In this document: positions 13,669-23,131 of the stretch, piece by piece
Numbering within the stretch: position 1 is the first letter of the stretch
How the letters are laid out: each line of letters begins with the position of its first letter
Assembly: GCA_920105625.2 (NCBI GenBank)
Contig: OV050030.1
Span: 68,911,807 to 68,975,806 of the forward strand
Reading direction: 5' to 3'
From: Clusia tigrina
Lineage: Eukaryota; Arthropoda; Insecta; Diptera; Clusiidae
DNA length: 64,000 nt
The notes under the pieces: generated by a model
The model's database searches: none
The model's input: the letters and a program-made list of their open reading frames with translations, nothing else
Told to the model about the DNA's origin: nothing
Position numbers and translations under genes: made by a program

Positions 13669-14893
13669 CGAGGGCGGATTGATATTGAAGCTACCTAAGT
13701 AGGAAAAAACATTTTTTTTTCAAAAACCATTTATTTCTCAACATAGTCTCCTTTTACTTCGACACACTTAGTAAGACGATATTCCAACTTTTTTATACCA
13801 TCTGAATAATACGATTTCGGGAACCCATCAAAATACGCGTTAGTTTCGGTCCTGCGAGCCATTTTTTCAAGTTTGGAAACAGGAAAAAGTCACTAGGAGC
13901 TAAATCTGGAGTATAAGGTGGATGATTAACCAATTCGAAGTGTATTTCACGTAATTTTAGCATCGTATCTAATGCTGTGTGAACCGGTGCGTTGTCTTGA
14001 AGAAATAGCATTTTTTTCTTCTTTAAATGTGGTCGTTTTTCCTTGATTGCATCAATCAATTGATCCAATAATGCACGATAATACTTTCCTGTGATTGTGG
14101 ATCCTTTTTCAAGATAATCGAATATTCCGTGTGCATCCCAGAATACAGTGGCCATATCCTTGCCAGCCGATTTCACTGCCTTCGCCTTCTTCGGAGCACT
14201 TCCACCAGTTTCGACTGATTTTTGGTTTCAGGTGTGTAGTGGTGGACCCACGTTTCATCAACAGTTATTAATCGACGTCAAAAATCAACAGGAGTACGCT
14301 TTATCATGTCCAAACATCGCTGAAGTGGTCTGTCGAACTCGTTTTTGTTCGACACTGAGCAAACGCGGCACCAATCTTGCCGATAGCTTTTTCATATGCA
14401 AATGTTCATGCAAAATGTTGAACACACGTTCATATGATATGTTTACCATTTCAACAATCTCACGCAACTTGACTCGGCGATCATTCATAACGATATCGAG
14501 GATTTTCTTGATATTTTCTTCAGTAACACCCTCTTTTGGCCTTCCTGTTGATGGTATTGTTGCAGTGCTTGTTCGGCCGCGTTTAAATTCAGCAATCCAA
14601 TATTTTACCACGTAATCTGACGGAGCAGACTTACCGTAATGTTTATCGAGCTTTTCTTTTGTCTCTTTCGCCGTTTTCAATTTCAAATAATAGTGTTTAA
14701 TCACTGCACGAAATTCGTTTATTTCCATTTTTCAAGAATCACTAGTTGCTTAATTCAAACGACTTCTACAAATAAACTAATCGATGAATTTGGGTGAAAA
14801 TTTACGTTTGACAGATAGCAATTTCTAAAAAAAAAGTTTTTTTGTTTGTGCTGCCATCTAGTGCTAGGTAGCTTCAATATCAATCCGCCCTCG
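13669..14893 (-). mobile_element. Mariner (DD34D) element with intact ends, 1225 bp
   Basis: Terminal inverted repeats begin CGAGGGCGGATTGATATTGA at 13669 and in reverse complement at 14893; about 29 bp match. TA dinucleotides at 13667-13668 and 14894-14895 are the duplicated target. It encodes one transposase on the minus strand. The insertion lies within repeat R copy C, so it is younger than that copy. Confidence 0.93.
13793..14728 (-). pseudogene. Mariner transposase, DD34D, broken
   Basis: Transposase that would bind the terminal repeats and cut and paste the element at TA sites. The N-terminal part (14728-14285) has the helix-turn-helix region (KIKKILDIVMNDRR, VNISYERVFNILHEHLHMKK). 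A frameshift follows near 14330. LITVDETWVHHYTPETK, with the first catalytic Asp, is at about 14230-14275. The C-terminal frame (14176-13793) has LFLQDNAPVHTA (second Asp) and PPYTPDLAPSDFFLFPNLKK (third Asp). I count 34 residues between the last two Asp, giving DD34D. A TGA replaces a codon just before RRLITVDE, and another shift lies near 14180. All three catalytic Asp survive, but the gene is not open. Confidence 0.9.
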
Positions 14894-15860
14894 TATATAC
14901 AGATATGATCAGAATCACTTTCTAAGCAATTTTTATTTTGTTCGTCCGTCTGTCCGTCTGTCCGTCTGTGGCCACTTTTTTTCTACACCGTTAGAGCTAT
15001 CTTAATGAAATTTTGCAAAAGTGTAGCCTGCACAAAGATACAGAACCAGATTGCTATATGGGCCGATTTGGACAAAGACCACGCCTACTTCACATATAAG
15101 GAACTTTTTCCACCTTTTTGAAAATGACTATAACTTCGGTCCAATTAACGGAATCGTGACATTATTTGGCAGTTATGGAGATGTGGGTCCTACTAAACAC
15201 TGTGCAAAAAGTGGGCGGTATATATTAACTTCCACGCCCATTATTAGCAAATATTAATAGCTTCAGATCTGGAAGAGATTTACGGACGAAATTTTACGGG
15301 AAGGAACATGTGGGCATTATAAAGCTATCTGCAACAAATGGGGCTGATCAGAGTAAAGACACGCCCACTTTTGATATAGGGAACTTTCGGGTCTAAAATT
15401 AAAATTAGTCTACCTATGCTCATATTGATGCCAGCGGAATAAAAATTGGCAGAAACATACATGGGGTCCATAATAGTGTGTGCGCCGAATATGGAAATCA
15501 TAATACAACTGCCACGCCCACAATTAGCCAAAAATCATTACTGTGTTCCCATTAAAGATTTTCAACGAAAGGTCACACGAATGTTGCGGGTACTAACATT
15601 AAACACCACACAAAAAATGGGCGTGTTATTTTTACAGCCACGCCCACTATTGACATATTATTATAACTTTCGACCTATATTTTTTGATGAAATTTTATAT
15701 TAGTGGTTATATTGACACTAGAAAGCCATACACAAAAATGGGGTCGATATAATCATTTCAAGGTACCCTACCAAAAATTACCGTGAATATGCTCCTAATG
15801 AAGATTGATGAAGAAAACATTTCCATTGTTGAACTCGCACTAACCCGACTTCAGACTTCT

Positions 15861-16944
15861 GTCCTCGTTTAATAAATAACTTAACTTATAAGTAAAATGA
15901 AATATAAATTATAAATGAAATTGATTTATACAAAAAAAATAAACAATAAACAATAATATGAAACAAAACAGTAAACAATAAGATGAATACAGATCACAAT
16001 TTATGAACAAGGCAATACAGATTGTCCAGAAATTCACAGGGCCCGAAAGTAGCCCCCAAGTTCGTTCGTGAACTGTAGAGTGTTGCCAATACTTCGCAGC
16101 AGTATAGGAAGTGAGTTCTTGAGTCTTATGCGGCCCATAGAACATGATCCTACTCATATATAATAGTATGTGTGGAAAAGAGAGAAAATATGCATGTATG
16201 TGTCACACAGACATGATCTCGCTGTGATCACTGACTGATCGTCGAAAATCTAATTCACTTTGATTTTGAGGGGAAATTTTATTCTGATTTTGAATAGGAT
16301 ATATGGATGATCGTCGTTTGTGGCCAATTTACATGCAAATTTTGCTCATCTGAGTTTGACTGCCAGTATGTGAGGATGTGTGCGGATAAAAATAGCAAAA
16401 ATGTGTTTCTGCTGAAGTCCCTTGAATGGTATTGTACAATTTTTTGTGCCTTTCTTTCATCCAAAATTGCTTCTTTAATTTTTTTTACAATTATTCCTTG
16501 CACAGTACAAGCGCTAGCGCATACAAAACTTTGTCATCCGACAGCCACATAACGACCACACTCAACGACGACTATGAAAATATGATGATCTTCGATTTTG
16601 ATCACTCGTCTGTGGCGGAGCTTCATTCAACACGTACACGAATGAGTATGATAATGATGTATCGTCTATGGGCCGCATTACAGCATACACGAAAAACTGA
16701 CGATCAGATATAAGAGATGAGTGTTTGCACGGGACAAGTTTGTTTCAACGACAGGAAAATGTGAACATGAGACATCTAAACAAATATGGAGGTTCCCGGG
16801 TAAAAATAATCTTGTGAAGATATATTATAGTCTTAAACTCATCAAATGTGACCCCTAAATCTTGACTTGATAAAGTGGATACATGATCTGCTCTACTCAA
16901 GCCATAAATATACCTTGTTATATTATTCAATGGGGCATTAGCTT
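15861..16944. other. Unassigned sequence between repeat R and env
   Basis: No TE domain recognised. Open frames at 15909-16157, 16279-16503, 16307-16552 and 16426-16713 overlap one another on both strands and carry no known motif. Less AT-rich around 16540-16720. This block sits inside the env split, so it was probably brought in with, or before, repeat R copy C. Confidence 0.4.
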
Positions 16945-17733
16945 TCGTTTGCTAGCTGCATAAAAATTCGCAAAAAGTTAGTTCAAAACAAATTAAATCA
17001 ATTAGTACAGAACAATAATAAACAATTTGTGAATAATTCACAACCATTTAAGGGAGTAACAGAATTAACTTAAATAGTTAATAATTTTAAAGATTGTTCC
17101 AGAATGGTCAAAATAATTAAACAATGAAATACTATACTAATAATTAATTACACAATTTAATACAATCTATAACCTTAGCAAAAGCGAATATATTGAATCC
17201 AGCAATTTTGAATATAAAATAAATTAATTAATTGATGCTTCAAAACTTAAAATTGTTCAAAATAAAGATGTTGTAGAAAGTAATATACATTAAATATTCA
17301 ATTATTGATGCTATTTGTAAACTATATTAAACAAGAGCAACAGCTGAGAATGGTGCAAAATTATATTGAAAAACAAATTGCAAATTATAATAATGAATAC
17401 GTAAATGTTAATAATTGGAAACTTGAGATAAGAAACACTTATTGTAAGGACAATAGTCAAAAACTAATAATATTTGTTTGATTTATATATAAAAGTTGAA
17501 AAATGGAAAATGTTTCTTTATTGAATAGAATAAAAAAAAGTTAAAATACTAAGAGATGGCGCTATATTAACATCAGGTAAACATCTAATAGATGGTCATA
17601 TTGCAGATGGAATTTTTTAAATTGTATTTGATAATTATACAAAGATGGATAATGTAACATATGCAAATCCTACAACTAAAATTGAAAATTGCTTGAAAAT
17701 AATATTAATACATGAATTTGAAATTATAGAATA
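16945..17733 (+). pseudogene. Env remnant of element I, second part
   Basis: Broken plus-strand frames with errantiviral TM-like wording: LVQNKLNQLVQNNNKQFVNN near 16980-17040, SITLAKANILNPAILNI near 17160-17220, and ILRDGAILTSGKHLI plus NVTYANPTTKIENC near 17540-17690. The order and spacing suit the ectodomain of the envelope TM subunit. Several stops are present. It ends exactly where the Helitron begins. Assignment is by pattern only. Confidence 0.5.
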
Positions 17734-17931
17734 CTAGTGGCCCGGCGGACTTCGTCCCACCCAAAAATATAACAAAACCACTTCAACTTTCATAATCCAG
17801 CAGATGACGTTTCGAATTAAATATGGCGGCATTGTACTATTAAACTAAACAAAAAAATTTACATTCTATTAAACTAAACATTAAATAAATTGTTTTCTTA
17901 AATAAAAAATTTTCTTAGCAAACCATCCTCT

Positions 17932-19265
17932 TTATTCGAGTACTTTGTGATACACAATATTTTTTGTTTTTTGTTCCGGTGCCAACACAAACAAAGCAGA
18001 TTTGTTACCAACACGTGAACAGGCTACATACAATTGCCCATGTGAAAAACATTCATTTTCTAAATTTAGACCACAAACATCCAATGATTGGTCTTGAGCC
18101 TTGTTAATTATCATGGCAAACGCAAGACGAACCGGGAATTGAATGCGTTTGAATTCGAAAGGCATGTCTGTCGGTATCAAAGGAATATGCGGAATGATAA
18201 CTTGTTCTCCTTTAAACTTGCCTTTGAGAATTGTTGCGCAAATGATATTGTTCATGATTTGCTTCACAATCAAACGCTTTCCGTTACACAATTTAGGAGG
18301 TTGCAAATTTCGAAGCATAATCACTACTGAACCAACTTTTAGTTGTAAAATGTTTTGCGGAACCCCAGGCAAATCCAAAGAATTCAAAAATTCAGTGGGG
18401 TAATTCGTAGCTTCATCTTCATTTACCACACAATCAACAGATTTGAATGAATGCATTGGACCACCAATTTGATTTTGAATTTTAAAATTAATCTCATTCA
18501 CATCATTGTTCTTCGCTGCCAAAATTGCGCATTCACTTAACCAATCATAATTCAAATAATTTACAACAATATCCGGAAACACTTTACCAATTAGTTCATC
18601 TTTCGATGTAACGAAATTACAAAAATTCGACGGAAATGAAAGCAAACCGGTTGTGACATCGACGGGAACTTCACCATTACCGATGGCTATCAGTTGTTTG
18701 GAGAACACATCAGCTGTGGGATCGTTTTGTAATGAAACTCGCATATTCGTATTCAATTTAAGTTTATTCACAAAGCGCCACAAAGACGATGACTTCAAGG
18801 AAGCGTTTACTGCATCACCAGCAGTTGCTTTTGGAATGACAGGTAGCGTTTGACGGAAATCACCAGACAATAAAATCTTAGCGCCTCCAAAACGTCTTGA
18901 ATCATTGCGTAAATCCTTCATGGTCCGATTAACTGCTTCCAATGCTCGTTTATTGCCATTGTGCATTCATGCCAAATGATGATTTTACAACATTGCAACA
19001 CTTTTCCCATAGCGGAATTTCTACTAATGTTGCATGTGGGTTCTTCAACCACTTGGAGATTCAACGGCAATTTCAGCGCTGAATGTGCTCTCCGGCCTCC
19101 TTCCAACAACGTAGCTGCTATTCCTGAAGAAGCGACTGCCAAAGCAATTTCAGATCTCGAACGAATAGAAGCCAAAAGCAAAGAAATGAGAAATGTTTTC
19201 CCAGTACCACTGGGCGCATCGATAAAAAATATTCCCCCATTTCCGTCATCAATCGCCTTCATCAT
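17932..19265 (-). pseudogene. Helitron PIF1-like helicase domain, broken
   Basis: Two frames. The 19265-18918 frame carries Walker A (FFIDAPSGTGKTFLISLLLA) and a Walker B-like IIIWHECTM, in which the expected Asp is His. A frameshift near 18960 leads to the 344-residue frame 18966-17932: NKRALEAVNRTMKDLR, LLSGDFRQTLPVIPKA, LRNLQPPKLCNGKRLIV, FAMIINKAQDQSLDVCGLNL and HGQLYVACSRVG. These are PIF1/RecD-type motifs in the right order, up to the C terminus, with about 190 bp of 3' UTR before the CTAG end. The helicase would unwind donor DNA 5' to 3'. The Walker B change would impair ATP hydrolysis. Confidence 0.9.
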
Positions 19266-21050
19266 GTTTCATACACGATTTTCTGCTCAGGATTTAACAA
19301 TGGAACATTTTCACAAAGCATTTGGCTCAATGGGTCTCGATCATATTGACGTTCTCGGTCTAATTCTTGATTGACAGCATCGTGCATTGAACGATTAGGC
19401 GCTGGTATTCCCAAAGTACACAACAAGATGCCGCTAATAAGCAAACATACATCCTCAATCGCAATCAACGATTCATTGTGAATATCATCAGTCATTCCCA
19501 AATTTAAATCTCCGGTTGCAGCACGAAGTCGATGCAAAAAATCCTCTGACATATTGTCCTTGTATTTATCCCACAAATCTTTCGGATTTGATGGATTACA
19601 CGTGGAAATTATGATTGAAAACAATGAACGTATTTGATTTGCAGGTGCGCACATAATTGCATCAGCAAGAGTCATATCCCAATGTGTATCATTCTCCAGC
19701 AATTGCAAACGTTGACAGGCATCACGATATGTAGGACAGAGTACTCCATCGACGGTTCGAAGTGACTCGAATGAAGTTCGCCCACGAACATTCACCAACA
19801 GTAATCGCAAATAGAAACATTCTGCATTTCTAGATGGATGCACTGTGTAAATACGACGATGGCATCGGTTGAGAACACATCTGGATAATCTGGAGCTCGC
19901 TCGCCTTTCTTTCGCCGTTGAAAGTTTTTCGATGAAGCATTCCAATTGTAATAACGCGGCATCTGAGAGTAGAGCAATATTCGTGCGACTGGATCACTCT
20001 CGCATGTCGAAAAGAAACTGGTCAATGTTGTAGCTGATGGTCTTTTAGCACGTTGAATGGCAGTGTGTTCAGTGAAATAAACACGTTGACCATTCTCCAG
20101 ATGCACCGCCAAATGAACTACAGTTGGATGACGTTCATGAATTGGAAATGAAAAAATTCGCCAAAGGGCCTCATTGCAACATAATATCTTCCAATTTGAT
20201 ACCGCGTTACTTCATCATCGGCATTTGGATCCGGAACACCAAACGCAGCCATATCACTACCTTTTGAAATATACGCAGTGAGAGGACGTGGGTAGCGTTT
20301 AGAACACTTGCCGTTAGCCATGCACGGTGAATCCATGTTATTGTATCCGGCACGGTCCGTGAATCATATTCTTGATGACTATATCATACAATTCTTGATC
20401 AATTTCTGTATCCGGTATCTCTGCGCAAATGACAGCATCGATTTCGTCTGGTCAAATCTTTTCAACAAATCAAAGTAGAATATGCGCGTGCGGCTAACTT
20501 CTCTTCTGCCATTCAACAGAATACATCCAGCATCGAACATCACCAAATAAACGATGTTTAACGATGAAATCCATTAGAACCTTCAGCTTCTGTCTGACCA
20601 CACGTGCGGTGATATCATGTCGATCAGTCGATTTTTGGCCGGGAATTAATATGCGCTGAATATCAATCCATCTTGAGTTGCAAGTGATGGTGACAAATAT
20701 ATCAGGACGACCGTACTGTCGAACAAACGCCATCGCATCTTGAGCATACTCGTGCATGTGGCGTGGACTGCGAACATACGTTGCCGGTAAGATTGTTAGT
20801 CGACTGAGATTCCTCGCATCACCTTCAGTGCTTATTGCATCCCGCAAATGAATGTACTCCTCTGAACGTAATTTCGCTTGATTAAAGCGAATGTAATTGA
20901 GCAATTCAGTCTCGATTTTGACATACATATCCACGCAGAATTGTTGAAGCAATCGGCGAAATCGCAACAGATAATTATCCTCATTATGACGAATCATCAA
21001 ACGATATGCATAGTAGTTCATCGAACTTACTTTCTTCGTTGTTTCTTTAC
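19262..21050 (-). pseudogene. Helitron Rep (HUH) domain and linker, broken
   Basis: After the acceptor come KKVSSMNYYAYRLMIR, FNQAKLRSEEYIHLRDAIS, YGRPDIFVTITCNSRW and RHDITARVVRQKLKVLMDF, all conserved Rep segments, then WMYSVEWQKRS. Next, near 20480-20495, the minus strand reads a stop followed by PHAHILL: the HUH histidines are still there, but three stops fall in about 25 codons. Further pieces are MDSPCMANGKCSKRYPRPL (20336-20118), EHTAIQRAKRPSATTLTSFF (20112-19792), and a 19945-19262 frame with VHPSRNAECFYLRLLLVNVRG and FFYDRDPLSQMLCENVPLLN-type wording that leads into the helicase. Rep would nick and religate DNA through Tyr. The gene is dead. Confidence 0.85.
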
Positions 21051-21162
21051 CTAATAACAAATGAATCCAAAGTAACAAATAAATGCAAAGTTTGAAAATA
21101 AAATTAAGATTCCATTTAATTGATTGATTTGGTGACATGATTAAAGAAAGAAGTCTACTAAC
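21051..21162 (-). other. 112-bp intron in the Helitron gene
   Basis: The donor (minus strand) is ACTG|GTTAGTAG at 21162 and the acceptor TTTGTTATTAG|GTAAAGAAAC ends at 21051. In-frame joining turns ...VTG into GKETTKKVSSMNYYAY, the usual continuation of Helitron Rep proteins. Without splicing the frame meets stops at once (TAG TAG after the donor). Copy 2 has an intron of the same length at 59836-59947. Confidence 0.8.
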
Positions 21163-22353
21163 CAGTAACTGGATTTAACATTTTGATGTTAAAATGGTAG
21201 CCGTCATCACCTTTCCAAATCATGAGCGGATACTGTAGTGCATCATACGACCGATGCTTCTCACTAATACGTTGCAATTGTCCATTGTTTCGACGCGTCA
21301 GTACAATATCCCGTGACTCCATTTGCTCACCGACTACAATAATGGCAACCTCATCAATTGTCGGTGCATTGTATTGACGTTCGTAGGCCTTTTATCCGCT
21401 TTAATCACGATTTGATGATCATCTGTTAGCATTCTGTCTAACGCATTCTTAAATAATTCAATCAATTCATTATGGTCATGAAGCATTCGTTGCAATTCTC
21501 TGATGATGTCTTCTTTCGTTCTGTTGTACAATGCACTACGACGGTTTATTTCATCGCTCTCGATCCCAATGAAATAGATTTGTAAGAAATTGTATTCGCC
21601 ATCAGGAAGCGGAAATAACGACCCAGCGCGATGATGCACCTGCCCTTGAATCTGGTTACCAAGAGACGAATTCAAAATTAATAAAATGCTATCATTCCAA
21701 GGAAACGGATGAGTACACTTTCGAGCAGGAATTACCTTGAACGACGGATTATATCCGCTTTCATTGATAATTGATGCAGCGAAAGAAGTCATTTGAAAGC
21801 ACCCATTATAGTTCCGAACATTTGCCAGAAATTGCTTTGATTCTCTTGTTACGCCTTCTAAATACGATCGCAATGGTTCCGGTGGCGATGGCAATGCTGG
21901 CAATTTAGCTTTTCCACTAAGGCAACACAATCCAGGTGTTTCTCCTGGAAATATCAATGTGTTGCAATGTGGACTTACTACAGCCATTGATCCAATTTGA
22001 ACGGCAGGAAGAGATCGATAATCGAATGCACAATCATATCGGAATGCTACTCGAAGCAAATTGTCATTGCCAGCACTTCTTCTTTGTTGTCTATTTTGAT
22101 TATTTATTCGTCGACTTTGCATCGATAAATTTCCAGATCGATTTACTCGACGATTTTGTTGTGCCAATCTACGCGAATCGATTACCGCCTGCTGTTGTTC
22201 TTCTGTTTGTTGCGCACGAATTTGGACGTGGTTTGCATTTCTTCGTTGTTGCGCAATGTTTCTATCTTCTTGACTCATATTCGCACGATGAGTCGACACT
22301 GCTTGTGCACCAGCTGATCGTCGGCCTAAATTAGATCTTCTCGTTGGTGGCAT
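21163..22353 (-). pseudogene. Helitron Rep-helicase exon 1 (N-terminal region)
   Basis: Starts at the ATG at 22353 (MPPTRRSNLGRR). A long Q/R-rich stretch follows, then the conserved N-terminal Helitron region: FRYDCAFDYRSLPAVQIGSM, GETPGLCCLSGKAKLPALP, PPEPLRSYLEGVTRESKQFL and QMTSFAASIINESG. A zinc-finger-like pair around SPHC...LCCL has lost its first cysteine relative to copy 2, which reads CPHC. Near 21388 a 10-bp deletion relative to copy 2 shifts the frame and cuts off ...IVLTRRNNGQLQRISEKHRS. The exon ends at ...NPVTG with a GT donor at 21162. The protein would process single-stranded DNA for rolling-circle-like transposition. Confidence 0.85.
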
Positions 22354-23131
22354 TATGAAGAACAACTGCAATACAATGAAATCCCGAATAGAAAATTTGA
22401 AAACAATGGAACAACAATAGAAACGTACCACTTCTTACAGACAAATCCCAATAGCCAACCAACAATGCAACACAGAACAAATTCGCAAAATGCCACCAAA
22501 TCGCAATGAAGAAATCAGAATCTGTAATGCGCAATGGCCGGCAAACGTTATTTGATCGAACAAAACACGAATTCGCACAGTGCAATATGGACGCTGAAAC
22601 AGCAACGAATGAAGAAACTGCGCAACTGAATCAAATGGCACAGTAGAGATATGAAAAAAATAGAGGGAAACGAAACGTCAAGTCCCTGTAAAATGGAGAA
22701 CAACGTCAACGTCAACAGTTTTTTAGTCAACGTGAACAGCGCCACCACACATGAAACAAAATTGGCTTCTCCATTGATCGATAACTGATGGCGTTACGTT
22801 GCGTGTCTATCTGACAGTTCAATTGTGATACGATATGTTACATTCAAATTTGATTCTTGTTTTGGTTGTTGCCAAAATAACAAAATAAATAAATACAAAA
22901 TGGAAAAAAAATTGAAAAAAATCGAAAAAAAACCTGTCGTAACACGCTGGGTGGTCAAAATAAGACATTTGAAGTTATGGTTTTTGACATTTTTTTTCGA
23001 CTTTTTTTTTTTTAAACCCGTACTGAGAAAATATCTTTCCAACAAAGTACAAATCATCAAAATCGGTTCTGCCAATCTCGAGTTATGGGATTACATCGCT
23101 TCGGACACTTTCTTTTATATATATATATAGA
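22354..23131 (-). other. Helitron 5' leader region
   Basis: About 780 bp between the 5' TC terminus and the first ATG. No domain is recognised. It contains a T-rich stretch (22900-23020) with a short GACACGCTGGG-containing motif and is nearly identical to 61031-61975 in copy 2, apart from an extra block in copy 2. Short open frames here (22331-22748) are unsupported. Confidence 0.6.

Larger units (their letters stand above)
13563..15860 (-). repeat. Repeat R copy C, reversed, split by mariner
   Basis: The same family as 3966-5784, in opposite orientation. Its end (GTATACCCTTTACCTTT) is at 13563 and its start (CCCGACTTCAGACTTC) near 15845-15860. GACGGACAGA-type tracts, GGGCGTGG motifs and the TTTCGTC motif follow in reversed order. 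The copy is interrupted at a TA by the mariner at 13669-14893; comparison with copy A shows the empty site. Open frames at 15051-15703 are repeat by-products. Confidence 0.8.
10950..17733 (+). mobile_element. Decayed errantivirus-like Ty3/gypsy element I
   Basis: Plus-strand debris in the order gag (about 10960-11450), RT (12134-12700), end of integrase (about 12920-13015) and env (13030-13480, resuming about 16945-17733). RNase H and most of integrase are absent between 12840 and 12920, so pol has an internal deletion. Env is split by about 3.5 kb of inserted sequence (repeat R copy C and more), and its tail is cut by the Helitron at 17734. Presence of env places it with the insect errantiviruses (Metaviridae). 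It is an old inactive copy with many stops. Confidence 0.7.
17734..23131 (-). mobile_element. Helitron, complete ends, 5398 bp (copy 1)
   Basis: A minus-strand Helitron. The 5' end reads A|TCTATATATATATAAAAG at 23131. The 3' end reads GACGAAGTCCGCCGGGCCACTAG|T, ending at 17734. It carries the expected TC start, CTAG end, a GGAC-GAA-GTCC hairpin about 12 bp before the end, and insertion between A and T. It encodes one Rep-helicase gene with an intron, now interrupted by stops. The insertion cut the env remnant of element I. A 5' portion recurs at 59520-61975. Confidence 0.92.

Noticed and set aside
22794..23130. Opposed frames rich in K/F near the Helitron 5' end
   Set aside because: They arise from poly-A/T stretches in the Helitron leader and have no domain.
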